DNA of 64,000 nt, from contig NZ_MTBC01000003.1 of the NCBI RefSeq assembly GCF_002072105.2, forward strand, positions 393,359 to 457,358. The letters are read 5' to 3'. Position numbers and translations under genes: made by a program. Source of the DNA: Croceivirga radicis (GTDB lineage: Bacteria; Bacteroidota; Bacteroidia; Flavobacteriales; Flavobacteriaceae). Within the stretch, counting starts at the first letter, position 1, and the number at the start of each line of letters is the position of its first letter. This document shows positions 8,951 to 19,600 of this stretch, piece after piece. Below the pieces are notes generated by a model. It saw only the letters and a program-made list of their open reading frames with translations. It did no database searches and was not told the DNA's origin.

Positions 8951-9436
8951 ATGAAAACCTTAGCTAAAATTGCGCTTTTTTTTCTTCCGCTTATAGGTTT
9001 GGCGCAAAATCCAGACAAAACTTTTGAGGTATCCATTTTATTGGAGACTAGCCCAGAAAACGCATGGAATGCCATAACAGATTTTTCTAATTTTAATACG
9101 TGGGACACTAACGTAGTTGCCGTAAAATGTCCAGAAGATGTTAGAAATAATCAAATATGCCAAATGATTTCCAATACTGGAGATATTATTGAGGTAGAAT
9201 TGGTAGAACGCATAGAAAACCAATCTTACACCATTAGATATAAACTATCTTCCGGTAATTTTTACGTTAAACGTAGTTTAGACAATAAAGACCAACTAAG
9301 GTTCACAGAAACTGCATGGTTCACTGGAATATCCAAGAAAACCTTTGAAAAGTATAAAGGGGATAATTATGCTTCTTTAATGAAAAACAGAATACAGTCT
9401 TTTAAATCATATCTAGAAAAAGACTTTGGAAAATAA
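8951..9436 (+). CDS. Secreted SRPBCC-fold protein
   Basis: 161 residues with signal peptide MKTLAKIALFFLPLIGLAQ and one SRPBCC (START/Bet v1-like) domain: VSILLETSPENAWNAITDF at the front, an antiparallel sheet and a long C-terminal helix ending in FKSYLEKDFGK. Such domains bind hydrophobic ligands; export from the cytoplasm is less usual. No ligand can be inferred. The upstream palindrome suggests control by the neighbouring Crp/Fnr regulator. A strong bidirectional terminator overlaps the stop codon. Confidence 0.8.
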   Translation: MKTLAKIALFFLPLIGLAQNPDKTFEVSILLETSPENAWNAITDFSNFNTWDTNVVAVKCPEDVRNNQICQMISNTGDIIEVELVERIENQSYTIRYKLSSGNFYVKRSLDNKDQLRFTETAWFTGISKKTFEKYKGDNYASLMKNRIQSFKSYLEKDFGK

Positions 9437-9464
9437 GAAAAGGGCCTAGCGCCCTTTTCTTATT
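9432..9464. terminator. Bidirectional intrinsic terminator
   Basis: 14-bp stem AATAAGAAAAGGGC / GCCCTTTTCTTATT with loop CTAGC, A-rich on one side and T-rich on the other. It overlaps the stop of the SRPBCC gene. Confidence 0.85.
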
Positions 9465-9543
9465 TTGTGATTTGGCCTTAATCATATTGTCTTCTTCACC
9501 TCAATGGGCTTCTCTTTACCATTTAATAAAACCATCACCTTAC

Positions 9544-9645
9544 TTAAAAATTTGCTGTATAGCCAATATTAAACCAAATTGCATTACCAATATTTAAGTA
9601 AATAAAGGCTTTAACTTTTACAAATACGGCTATGCAGGGACGCAT
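9544..9645 (-). other. Possible remnant of an outer-membrane beta-barrel gene (33 codons)
   Basis: In the 235-nt gap after the DUF1080 gene, the minus strand reads 33 codons ending in IYLNIGNAIWFNIGYTANF and a stop. Alternating hydrophobic/polar residues and a terminal Phe are what the last strands of an outer-membrane barrel look like. There is no signal peptide or good start, so I treat it as a possible decayed gene end, not a functional gene. It could be chance. Confidence 0.2.
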
Positions 9646-9671
9646 CTTTACTTGCCAAAGGAATTGGTATT

Positions 9672-10445
9672 TCAAAGTTCACGTATTTTCATATTTCTGA
9701 ACCATACATCAAAGTACCAATTTTGTAGGGCAATTTTACCTTCTGTATGTTTTCCAAATTCTGGTTTGTCTGCAAATCCCGAACCGTTAACCTGACTTAA
9801 CCATTTAGAGGATTTAAAATCTTCTTTGGCCGTTAAAACACCGTTTAAATAAAATTCAATTTTGCCGTTTTTTTGTTTTATGGTAGATGTGTTCCACTGG
9901 TTGGTAGGTTTAACGTTCACAGGATTTAATTGCTCCTGGAAACCATACAAACAACCTGGACTCTTAAAAGGTTCATTATAATCCATATGGTCTGTATCTA
10001 GCATTTGATATTCGGGACCAGAATGGTACGTTTGTAAAATTTCTGGAGATTCCTGTACATTAATAAAAACACCACTATTACCCCTAGCCGAAATTTTCCA
10101 CTCAAAATTAAGTTCATAATCTTTAAAGGGCCTATTTGTAACCAAATCGCCTCTTACCTTTGATTCATCTGTGGCATTACAATACAACATACCGTCCTTA
10201 ACTTGCCAAGCGCTATAATTGGTCGAGTCTGGGTTGTTGTACAAATGCCAGCCATCCAACGTCTTTCCATTAAATAGCAAAAGCCAGCCTTGCTTTTTTT
10301 CAATTTCCAACAATTGATTGTGTTTTTTATTCGCTTCCGCTACAGCTTTAGTGTTCCATTTTATAGGTGCTTTTTCTGTTTTTCCTTTACAAGAAACAAG
10401 AATCGTAAGTAGGGTTATGAATAAGAATTGTACAATTGATTTCAT
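9672..10445 (-). CDS. DUF1080 (3-keto-disaccharide hydrolase-type) lipoprotein
   Basis: 257 residues. The N-terminus has a lipobox (LLTILVSC, Cys19), so it is an exported lipoprotein. From about residue 50 it is a DUF1080 domain: WLLLFNGKTLDGWHLY, a lectin-like beta-sandwich core (NFEWKISARGNSGVFINV) and the C-terminal VWFRNMKIREL. Some DUF1080 proteins hydrolyse 3-keto-glycosides; others are only carbohydrate-binding. It follows the ThuA/PQQ-dehydrogenase gene on the same strand after a terminator, suggesting a shared role in periplasmic sugar oxidation. Confidence 0.88.
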   Translation of the reverse strand: MKSIVQFLFITLLTILVSCKGKTEKAPIKWNTKAVAEANKKHNQLLEIEKKQGWLLLFNGKTLDGWHLYNNPDSTNYSAWQVKDGMLYCNATDESKVRGDLVTNRPFKDYELNFEWKISARGNSGVFINVQESPEILQTYHSGPEYQMLDTDHMDYNEPFKSPGCLYGFQEQLNPVNVKPTNQWNTSTIKQKNGKIEFYLNGVLTAKEDFKSSKWLSQVNGSGFADKPEFGKHTEGKIALQNWYFDVWFRNMKIREL

Positions 10446-10610
10446 AGGTACAGTTTAGTTTATTGAATAGAAAATTAATATTTAGAGCATTTTTTCAATG
10501 GTTTTAGCTAGATTCCTTTTTAAGCGTACATATAGGACACAAAACAATTTAATAATCCAGTCCTGTTTTCATATTCGGTATATAAATTAAATAGCAGTAC
10601 CAATGTCTAA

Positions 10611-10641
10611 CAAAAAGGTTGGGCTATAACCAACCTTTTTG
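10611..10641 (-). terminator. Intrinsic terminator after the ThuA/PQQ dehydrogenase gene
   Basis: 12-bp perfect stem CAAAAAGGTTGG / CCAACCTTTTTG with a 7-nt loop, 15 nt past the stop codon of the minus-strand gene. Confidence 0.75.
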
Positions 10642-10655
10642 TGTAACCTATTGTT

Positions 10656-13600
10656 TTAGTTAAATTGAACGTTAAGCAAAGCCATTGTTCCTAATTCGCT
10701 ACCTTCCGCTTTATAGGTAATATATAAATCTTCCACTCCTTTTTCTTGGTCATAATTTATGGGGATTACAATAGCAGTCCCCTGCCCCTTGCCCATGCTT
10801 GGCTCATATTTACCCGTGCCCACTACGGTACCATTTGTACTACCCAAATGCATTTTAAAAGTAAACGGAATAACAGGTGCTTCTTGCCATCCAGCCATAA
10901 TCATTGCAGTAGAAAGTCCGTTTAAATCTACCTGAGGTAATTTTAGGTATCCACTGGTATTATTCATTAACAGCAATTCCATTCCATTAAACTGCATGTA
11001 CTGCAAATTTTCGGTTTCTGTATTCTCAGAAAACCCAACGGTATTACTATTTAATATAATGGTTTTAGACCCAGTTAAAGGTAATGCTTGCGCTGTTCCC
11101 CTATCTGTATAACTAGCCGTAAGTACCAAGGCTTCACCCCCGGTCCTGTTTTCAGGATTAATATTTCCTTTTAAGGGTAGCGACTTTTTCTTGTTTTCAC
11201 CTCCTGTCAAGGATTGAATGTACATTACAATTTGGCTAGCTTCTGCCTCACTTAAATTAGGATGCGCAGGCATGGTTACTTCACCCCAGACACCAGATCC
11301 ACCACCAATTATTCTAGACATTAAATAATTAGCTGCTCTTCTTTGCCCATCATACTTTTGGGCAACTTCCAAATAGGAGGGGCCTATTGATTTTTCTTTC
11401 TCTTTATGACAAGATTTACAATCCAAAGAGGTAGTTAAGGCTTTACCCATAACTGCTCCAGAAACCTGCTGATGTCCTAAATTATCATTGGCCTGGTCCA
11501 TACCAACCCTATAATCTAAACTAACATAGATATTTTCTTGGTCTACTGCTCCATCTGGATCATCTACCTTAACTTCATATGTAAAAGGTTTTCCCGGTAT
11601 ATAAAAAGAGGAATTTGCACCTTCTATAGTAATAGCAACTTTTGGTCTTTCGTTACCTGCTATAACATCTAAGGCATCACTGGTTACCGCTTCACCATTG
11701 GCATCAATTGCGGTAACCATAAGCTTATAGGCACCAGAATCTTTGTAAGCATACGTTACCGTTGGTGCATTAGTCTCCTTAGTGTTTCCATCTCCAAAAT
11801 CCCATTTATAGCTAATGGCATCTGCTTCCCTGTCATGAGCGGTTACCGTGGCCGTAACCGTTAAAGGCGTGCTACCTGAGTTTTTATCCACAATCATATT
11901 GTCTATTACAGGTGGTCTATTGCCTCCATTAAAGTCAATATAGCTTAGGCCACTATCTGGATTTGCAGAAAACCATCCACTTCCATATTCCAATAAATAA
12001 ACCCTGCCGTCTGGGCTCATTTCCATGTCTATGAGGTTGCTTAATTTTATCTCTGAGCCAAAAGGTTCTACCTTATTTGGTGTTCCATCTTCAAATAGGG
12101 TTAAAGCCATCATCCAGTTGCGCATCCAATCATAAATTAAAACCTTACCATCATAATAACCTGGTAAACCACCACCATTGGGGTACAAATCTGAATAATA
12201 GGTAGGCCCGGCCATTGCATTTCTTCCGCCAGAAGCAACCTGTGGAAAATCTGGTGTATCTGCATAAGGATAATACATATAGGCAGCTTGTGCAGGTGGC
12301 AACTTTGTTAAACCGGTATTGTTTTTAGATTGGTTGATTGGTTCCTCTGGATTAAAAAATTCACCGGATGTACCTGTTGTATAATCATATTCTCTATAAG
12401 CAAAATTGTTGCCTATAAACAATGGCCAACCAAAGTTGCCTGGCTTTCTGGCTTGGTTCATTTCGTCATAGCCTTTTGGCCCTCTAGTTGACAAGCTGTC
12501 TGCCCTTGCATCTGGCCCTACATCTCCCCAATAGAGATAACCGTTCTTTGGGTCTACCGAAATTCTATACGGATTTCTATGCCCCATGGTATAAATTTCT
12601 GGTCTTGTTTTAGCGGTTCCTTCTGGAAACAAATTTCCCTTGGGAATGCTATAACTACCATCTTCATTTACCTTGATCCTTAAAATTTTACCGCGTAAAT
12701 CGTTGGTATTGGCAGAGGTTCTCCTAGCATCGTACTGCTCCTTACCAGGTATATCATTTAAAGGTGCATATCCACTATTTACGTACTTTGCCCCATCTTC
12801 GTTAAACGGTGTGCTGTTATCTCCAGTAGATAAATACAATAAATTGTCAGGACCAAAAGCTATAGAACCACCAGTATGGCAGCAAATTTCCCGCTGGCTG
12901 TCTACCTCTAAAATAATTTGTTCACTTTCAAGATCAAAAACATTAGCTACAAATTTAAAGCGAGACAATCTGTTAACCCACTTATCACCAGTTGGTGCGT
13001 AATAAACATACACCCAATTGTTCTGTTCAAAATTTGGGTCTTTTTGTAATCCCATTAAGCCCTCTTCTGCATTTACCCCAGGGGTTTCTAAAGTCTTATG
13101 GTATACATCAAACTTGGCTACCTCGGTTAAACTTTTGTCCGCATCTTTATATAAAAGTACCTCTCCCCTACGTTGCCCAATCAATACATCATTATTTGGC
13201 AAAACGGTCATTTCTGTTGGTTCATAAAACTGACCTCTTGACAAAACAACTTTAGAAAAACGGTCTTGTTCTGGTGGATATTGAGTTTTCGCAAGTGTGT
13301 AATCTAGATTTAAATTTTCGCCAATGGCGTATTGGATACCCCCTAATAGATGCTTTAAAAACAATTCTTCTGAAAAGCTTTCATCTGTATGTCCTGCAGC
13401 TGTGTAGAAAGCCCTTCCACCGTCATAGTTATGATACCAGCTCATAGGATGGTTTTCCCCATTGGCCCCACCTTCATAAGTACGCTCATCTACCGTCATT
13501 AATACAGTAACATCTGGGTTTAAGTTTTTAAAATTGTACAATTCGTCTGTTCTAGACCAAATACTATCCGTAAAAAATTCCGTTGCTGGATGATTGGTAT

Positions 13601-14042
13601 TCTTTATATGAAAATCAGCCTGGGGTGTGCCGCTAGGGTGACTAAGAAACTGCCCTCCTACTAGTTTCTTATACCAACCCCAGTCATACTCCGTATCCGT
13701 GGCGGCATGCACTCCTACAAAACCTCCGCCGGCTTGTATATAGCGCTCAAAAGCAGCCTCTTGTGTGGCATCTAAAATATTTCCGGTTGTACTTAAAAAA
13801 ACAATAGCTGAAAATTGCTCTAGATATTCGTCTGTGAACAATTCTGCATTTTTTGTGGTGTCTACGGCAAAGCCGTTTTCTTTGCCCAATTTTTGTATTG
13901 CGGTTATACCTGCTGGTATAGAGCTATGGACAAATCCTTCAGTTTTGGAGAATACTAAAACTTTAGGTTCTCCTTTTCGTTTGTTGGTGCAGCTTACTAC
14001 TAAAAAAACAATAGTAGTTATAGTTAGAATCAGTTTTTTCAT
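10656..14042 (-). CDS. ThuA / PQQ-dependent sugar dehydrogenase / PKD / cytochrome c fusion lipoprotein
   Basis: 1128 residues. In order: lipoprotein signal (LVVSCTNK, Cys18); ThuA-like domain (about 28-240, VLVFSKTEGFVHSSI, GVHAATDTEYDW); glucose/sorbosone dehydrogenase beta-propeller (about 265-700); PKD domain (about 715-800, YKWDFGDGNTKE); class I cytochrome c (CKSCH near 875 with a Met ligand in VTMPAHP); and a C-terminal beta domain resembling a carbohydrate-binding module. The cytochrome probably accepts electrons from sugar oxidation. ThuA proteins are linked to 3-keto sugar metabolism in Rhizobium. This fusion is known in Bacteroidota; its substrate is not fixed. Confidence 0.9.
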   Translation of the reverse strand: MKKLILTITTIVFLVVSCTNKRKGEPKVLVFSKTEGFVHSSIPAGITAIQKLGKENGFAVDTTKNAELFTDEYLEQFSAIVFLSTTGNILDATQEAAFERYIQAGGGFVGVHAATDTEYDWGWYKKLVGGQFLSHPSGTPQADFHIKNTNHPATEFFTDSIWSRTDELYNFKNLNPDVTVLMTVDERTYEGGANGENHPMSWYHNYDGGRAFYTAAGHTDESFSEELFLKHLLGGIQYAIGENLNLDYTLAKTQYPPEQDRFSKVVLSRGQFYEPTEMTVLPNNDVLIGQRRGEVLLYKDADKSLTEVAKFDVYHKTLETPGVNAEEGLMGLQKDPNFEQNNWVYVYYAPTGDKWVNRLSRFKFVANVFDLESEQIILEVDSQREICCHTGGSIAFGPDNLLYLSTGDNSTPFNEDGAKYVNSGYAPLNDIPGKEQYDARRTSANTNDLRGKILRIKVNEDGSYSIPKGNLFPEGTAKTRPEIYTMGHRNPYRISVDPKNGYLYWGDVGPDARADSLSTRGPKGYDEMNQARKPGNFGWPLFIGNNFAYREYDYTTGTSGEFFNPEEPINQSKNNTGLTKLPPAQAAYMYYPYADTPDFPQVASGGRNAMAGPTYYSDLYPNGGGLPGYYDGKVLIYDWMRNWMMALTLFEDGTPNKVEPFGSEIKLSNLIDMEMSPDGRVYLLEYGSGWFSANPDSGLSYIDFNGGNRPPVIDNMIVDKNSGSTPLTVTATVTAHDREADAISYKWDFGDGNTKETNAPTVTYAYKDSGAYKLMVTAIDANGEAVTSDALDVIAGNERPKVAITIEGANSSFYIPGKPFTYEVKVDDPDGAVDQENIYVSLDYRVGMDQANDNLGHQQVSGAVMGKALTTSLDCKSCHKEKEKSIGPSYLEVAQKYDGQRRAANYLMSRIIGGGSGVWGEVTMPAHPNLSEAEASQIVMYIQSLTGGENKKKSLPLKGNINPENRTGGEALVLTASYTDRGTAQALPLTGSKTIILNSNTVGFSENTETENLQYMQFNGMELLLMNNTSGYLKLPQVDLNGLSTAMIMAGWQEAPVIPFTFKMHLGSTNGTVVGTGKYEPSMGKGQGTAIVIPINYDQEKGVEDLYITYKAEGSELGTMALLNVQFN

Positions 14043-14222
14043 ACTTCAATAATAACATAGAATTCAGCCTTATACAAGTAAATTAACAAGACTAAACCAC
14101 ATATATTGTGAAATTGAAAAACACGGCGTCAGTAAATTATTGATTTGATTAGTATAGCAGGAAAATCCTATTTATATAATTCACGAATAATTTTCGTAAA
14201 ATTTTTTAACGCAAGAATAGAC

Positions 14223-15479
14223 TTAGCGCAACTTAGCATACTTACTATCGTATAAATAAGCAGCCAAACCACCAGTTAGTGAGAAAAGTGACAGCATCAT
14301 AAAAACAATTTGATGCCCTTTTATACCAGGATAGGTGTCTAGGAAGTATCCATAAAGCGGGCCTGCAAAAATATCGGGTGTATAGCCAACCAAAGAAATT
14401 AATCCTACTGCTGTTCCTGTTAATGCCAATGGAATATTGCCTAATCTTAAAATTGAAAAATAAAGTGCCCTACAGGCATAAACCCCTATACCTACCGTAA
14501 AAACGGCCATAAAGAACAAAATAGTTTTATTGGCAACAACTAATCCAGAAGCGAACAGTAAACCACCTATTACACAAACAGCAAAACCTAAAATTAAAAT
14601 TTTGGTTAGTTTAAAACGGTCTGCAAATACACCTAAAGCTATTCCTGTTATAGGTCTTAAAAACTGAAGAAACGTTCCTGTTTTTGCCGACTCTACTTGA
14701 TTTTGGCCCATTACTTCTTCTGCATACAAAGAGATAACATCTGTAATTTTATAGCCTACATAGCCACAACAGATAATTACCATTAATAACCAAACAGACC
14801 TTAGCCGCAACAATTGCTTTATTTCTATCCATTTAATTTTTTCTTGAGTCTTTTCCTCTTCTATGGTAATATGCTTCATATAACGCCATACAAGAACCCC
14901 GATAATGCTTATTAAAAAAGAAGTTGTGTAGATTACTTGTGCAAAAGCTTTTTTCTTAACCATTGGGCCAATATCTTCTGGTGAACCGGGTAACATAACC
15001 GAAAATATAAGTACGCCCAACAACCCAAATAGAGCTCCGGTAAGTCCTCTACCGCCATCTAAGAAACTAAAAGCCCTACCTTGTAATGTAGCACCACCCC
15101 AAACACGTGTAGCTTTTATCATAGGCGCCCAAAACAGAAATATCGTTGTAAAACCCCACCAACCATACACTATTTGTAAAACCCAAAGTTGCGGAAATTG
15201 AGCATAAACCAAACCTCCCAAAGCGGTTAACCATAAGGCCATAGCTATTAATTTTCTGGGCGCATATTTGTCTGCCAAAGGTCCTCCCAACAAATAAGAA
15301 ATCATGGCCACAATGCCATAAATAGAAAAGCAAAGACCCAACTCTACATTAGAAAGCTCAAAGGCATCCATAACGGTAGGTCTAAAAATACGTGTAAGTA
15401 CAAAGGGTAAAATAAATATAGCTTCGCCAGATAATACCAATAGTAAAAGGTAGAGCCAGTTTTGGTTAGGTTTTCCCAA
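14223..15479 (-). CDS. MFS transporter
   Basis: 418 residues, about twelve membrane helices. The loop between helices 2 and 3 is GGPLADKYAPRK, the major-facilitator signature. The overall look (FRPTVMDAFELSNVELGLCFSIYG at the N-terminal half) resembles the sugar-phosphate/YihN branch, but I cannot assign a substrate. It lies on the same strand upstream of the ThuA/PQQ dehydrogenase gene, separated by 180 nt, so uptake of a product of that enzyme is plausible but unproven. Confidence 0.85.
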   Translation of the reverse strand: MGKPNQNWLYLLLLVLSGEAIFILPFVLTRIFRPTVMDAFELSNVELGLCFSIYGIVAMISYLLGGPLADKYAPRKLIAMALWLTALGGLVYAQFPQLWVLQIVYGWWGFTTIFLFWAPMIKATRVWGGATLQGRAFSFLDGGRGLTGALFGLLGVLIFSVMLPGSPEDIGPMVKKKAFAQVIYTTSFLISIIGVLVWRYMKHITIEEEKTQEKIKWIEIKQLLRLRSVWLLMVIICCGYVGYKITDVISLYAEEVMGQNQVESAKTGTFLQFLRPITGIALGVFADRFKLTKILILGFAVCVIGGLLFASGLVVANKTILFFMAVFTVGIGVYACRALYFSILRLGNIPLALTGTAVGLISLVGYTPDIFAGPLYGYFLDTYPGIKGHQIVFMMLSLFSLTGGLAAYLYDSKYAKLR

Positions 15480-15529
15480 AGTTGTTTGATTTGCATTAAA
15501 AATGATGAAATCCTAGACCAAAAACAAAA

Positions 15530-15554
15530 AAAGCGCAGGAAAATCCTGCGCTTT
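15530..15554 (-). terminator. Intrinsic terminator after the Hsp31-like gene
   Basis: 11-bp stem AAAGCGCAGGA / TCCTGCGCTTT with a 3-nt AAA loop; read on the minus strand it runs into T-rich sequence. Confidence 0.85.
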
Positions 15555-15576
15555 AATCTCTGAACTAAAACAACAC

Positions 15577-16257
15577 TTAATTCAACCTTCTCAACAACAT
15601 CTCTGCTACAAGTTCAGAGGAGGCGGGGTTTTGTCCTGTTATCAACAATCCATCTTCAATGGCATATTCGCTCCAATCATCTTTCTTGGAATACACCCCA
15701 CCTTTTTCTTTTAACATATCTTCTACCAGAAATGGTACCACATCTGTTAATTGTACTGCTTCTTCTTCTGTATTGGTAAAACCAGTTACTTGTTTACCTT
15801 TTACCAACGGTTCTCCATTTTGGTCCTTTACGTTTTTAAATACCCCTGGTGCATGGCACACGGCAGCAACAGGCTTGTTAGAGGAGTAAAAACTTTCTAT
15901 TAAAGTTGCGCTAGTTTCACTTTCCGCCAAGTCCCACAGCGGTCCGTGACCTCCAGGATAAAATACTGCATCAAAATCATCAGCATTTACTTCTGTGAGT
16001 TTTTTGGTGTTCGCCATCAACTCCATTGTTTCTTTATCTTCAAAATAGCGCTTAGTGGCAGGAGTTTGAAAATCTGGTTCATTACTTTTTGGGTCTATAG
16101 GTGGCTGTCCGCCTTTTGGTGAAGCTAGCGTTACGTTTACCCCTTTATCTTTTAACAAATAATAGGGAGCTGCAAACTCTTCTACCCAAAATCCCGTCTT
16201 TTCTCCTGTATTTCCTAATTCGTCATGACTGGTCAATACAAACAACACATTTTTCAT
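15577..16257 (-). CDS. DJ-1/PfpI family protein, Hsp31-like (glyoxalase III / deglycase type)
   Basis: 226 residues, cytoplasmic. The nucleophile elbow is C134-H135 in AAVCHAPGV, with a conserved Glu near residue 26 (GFWVEEFAAPYY) and FYPGGHGPLWDL near 100. Length and the His after Cys place it with Hsp31-like proteins, reported to convert methylglyoxal to lactate or repair glycated proteins. It has its own terminator, so it appears monocistronic. The exact activity is inferred from family only. Confidence 0.88.
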   Translation of the reverse strand: MKNVLFVLTSHDELGNTGEKTGFWVEEFAAPYYLLKDKGVNVTLASPKGGQPPIDPKSNEPDFQTPATKRYFEDKETMELMANTKKLTEVNADDFDAVFYPGGHGPLWDLAESETSATLIESFYSSNKPVAAVCHAPGVFKNVKDQNGEPLVKGKQVTGFTNTEEEAVQLTDVVPFLVEDMLKEKGGVYSKKDDWSEYAIEDGLLITGQNPASSELVAEMLLRRLN

Positions 16258-16620
16258 ATCTCTTTTTCTTTTGTTATCAATAAATTATAGTACAAAATTA
16301 GTGGCCATGGCCCTGCTTTTTATTGATGTAGGTCAATATTTAAATATTTATAAATTATTTAAGATGATGGTTCTAGATTACCATAAATACTAACGCTATT
16401 GCAAGAATTGCGTTAACAAGCTTTTAAGATATACGATGCCTGTTTTTGGTATCTTTAGGCGACTAATTAATCCAATCCAGAATGATAAAAGACAAATTGT
16501 CTTGCCAAGGTATGCCGCCTAGTTATAATATTACTACTGCTAATATCCCAGGCCTAAAAAGGAGCCGATTAAATTAGCATCCGTTTAACTCAAAATAGCT
16601 AATTCGACAAACCTTTAAAA
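16258..16620. other. Non-coding 363-nt region between divergent Hsp31-like and BNR genes
   Basis: Contains the control regions of both genes. A TATCTTTA box near 16450 is close to the Bacteroidota -7 consensus and would serve the BNR gene. A perfect palindrome AAGACAA-A-TTGTCTT lies at 16489-16503 in the presumed leader. A 31-codon frame starts at 16482 but has no recognisable product. Nothing else stands out. Confidence 0.4.
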
Positions 16621-19600
16621 ATGAAAAAACCGATTCTTCTTTTACTGTGTCTTGCAGTAAGCTGCCTAAGTTTTGGGCAGGAATTTTCCATGGAGCTACT
16701 CCAGGACATTAAACCTAGAAATATTGGCCCAGCTGGCATGAGTGGGCGTGTTACCACTATTGACGTAGTTACGGACCAACCAGATGTTATGTATGTTGGT
16801 ACCGCATCTGGAGGTTTATGGAAATCTACTTCTGGTGGCATTAAATGGGAGCCTATTTTTGATCATGAGCTTACCGCCTCTATTGGTGCGGTTGCCATAC
16901 AACAAAGCAACCCATCCGTAATTTGGGTAGGTACCGGAGAAGGTAACCCTAGAAACAGTTTAAATGGTGGTTATGGGGTCTATAAATCCTTGGACGGTGG
17001 TAAAAGCTGGATGAGCATGGGGCTTGAGAAAACTAGGCACATACATCGTATTTTAATAGACCCTACAGACCCAAATACCGTGTATGTTGGCGCTATTGGT
17101 TCTCCTTGGGGTATTCATGAAGAAAGAGGCGTATACAAAACCACGGATGGTGGTAAAACTTGGAAGAAAATTTTATACACCAATCCTAAATCTGGTGTTG
17201 CAGATATGGTAATGGACCCAAGTAATCCAAACAAAATTTTGGTGGCTATGTGGGAGCATAAGCGCGACCCTTGGTTTTTTAAATCTGGTGGTGAAGGCAG
17301 TGGCCTGTATATGACCCATGATGGTGGAGAAAATTGGAAAAAACTTAGCAATGAAGATGGTTTGCCAAAGGGCGAATTGGGCCGTATTGGTTTGGCTATA
17401 GCAAAGAACAAACCCAACATTGTTTATGCGTTGGTAGAAGCTAAGAAAAATGCATTGTACAAGTCTATCGATGGCGGTTTTAAATGGAAAAAAGTCAATG
17501 ATAAAGAAGAAATTGGCAACCGTCCTTTTTATTACTCGGACATTCGTGTAGACCCAGAAAACGAAAACCGTTTAATCTCTGTATTTACTTACGTAAATGT
17601 TTCTGAAGACGGTGGTAAAAGCTTTACTGCTTTAATGCCCGCCTACGGTGTTGCCAATGGGGTACACCCAGACCATCATGCATTTTACATTCACCCAGAG
17701 AATGGCCAATTTATGATAGATGGTAATGACGGTGGTTTAAACATTTCTAAAGATGGAGGTAAAACCTGGCGTTTTATTGGCAACCTACCTGTAGCACAGT
17801 TTTATCATATTAGCGTAGATAATGAGTATCCGTATAACGTGTACGGCGGTATGCAAGATAATGGTTCTTGGAGAGGACCTGCTTACGTTTGGAAAGCCCA
17901 AGGTATACGTAACAGTTATTGGCAAGAAATTGCGTTTGGTGATGGGTTTGATGTGGTACCAGACAAAGACAACAGCCAATATGGTTATGCAATGAGCCAA
18001 CAAGGATTTGTAAGCCGTTACGATTGGAAAACGGGTAACAATTACATTGTACGCCCAACACCACCAGACGCGGACACCAAACTTCGTTTTAACTGGAATG
18101 CCGGTATTGGGCAAGACCCGTTCGATAATAGCACGGTTTATTTTGGAAGTCAGTTTGTGCACAAGTCTACCGACAAAGGGTTGACCTGGCAGGTAATCTC
18201 TCCAGATTTAACCACAAACGACCCAGAAAAGCAAAAACAAAGTGAAAGTGGTGGTTTAACTATGGATGCTACTGGCGCGGAAAATCACTGTACGGTATTG
18301 GTAATAGAACCTTCACCGGTAGAAAAAGACATGCTTTGGGTGGGTACCGATGATGGTCGTGTGCATATTACGCAAAACGGCGGACAAACTTGGACAGAAG
18401 TAACAGCTAATCTTAAGGGTCTACCTAAAGGAAGTTGGATTCCACAAATTAAGGCCTCACAAAAAAACAAGGGCGAAGCTTTATTAATCGCTAACGATTA
18501 TAGACGTTTTAATTACACACCATACGCTTACAGAACTAAGGATTATGGTAAAACATGGACCCGTATTGTAGATGGAAACGATGTAGAAAGCTATACGCTT
18601 TCTATAATAGAAGACCCAGAAAATCCAAATCTAGTCTTCTTAGGTACGGATGATGGTTTGTATGTGTCTTTCAATGCAGGTGAAAAATGGCAAAAATGGG
18701 GTAAATCTTTCCCTACAGTTTCTACAAAAGATTTAGCTATACACCCAAGAGAGCAAGATTTGGTCATAGGAACATTTGGTAGGGCCGCTTGGGTTTTAGA
18801 CGATATTAGACCTTTACGTGCTATTGCCAAGGACATGAGCATTCTTAATAAAGAAGTAGCCCTTTTTGAGAGTCCAACCGCCTATTTAGCATCATACCAA
18901 CAACCCACAGGTAGCAGATTTGGTGCAGATGCATTGTACAATGCAGAGAACAGAGAATATGGGGCTATGCTAACCTATTTCTTAAAAGAAGGCAGCAAAA
19001 AGGCAGATAAAGCAGCAAAAAAAGAAGAAAAGGAAGATGCTGAGGAGGCGGAAACTAACCAAAAAGAAATGACGGGTGTTCAGAAAAAAGATTCTGTCCA
19101 GTTCGATATTATTGATGGAGACCGTCTAATACGTACCCTTAAAATTAAAACACCAGAAAAGGCGGGCTTTCATAGGTTATATTGGAACATGGACGAGAAA
19201 GGCCCAGACCGCCCTTCAAGAAGAATCAGCAAAGGTAAAAGAGAACGTGGAGGGGTTACGGTTAAACCAGGAACTTATCGCGTACAGGTAAGTCATGGAA
19301 CAACCATGGACGAAACCACAATTAAAGTAGAAACCGACCCAAGATTGGATGTAGATATGGCTTCTGTGAATGAAGTTTACAATACCGCCAAGCAGTTACA
19401 GGATTTTACACAAACCGCTGCAGATGCCGTAAAGCAATTGGTAGAAAGTAAAGAATTGGCCAACAGCTTTAAAAAAGATATGCAGGACTTAGATAAAGAA
19501 AAGTTCAAAGAACAAATAAAAGCATCTAAAGAAATTGTAAAAGAAATTGATAGTGTTATAGCTTTATATATTGGTAAAGAAGATAAGCGCCAAGGTATTA

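Noticed and set aside
12673..13255. Overlapping plus-strand open frames antisense to the ThuA/PQQ dehydrogenase gene
   Set aside because: No signal, domain or start context; they mirror a strongly coding opposite strand.
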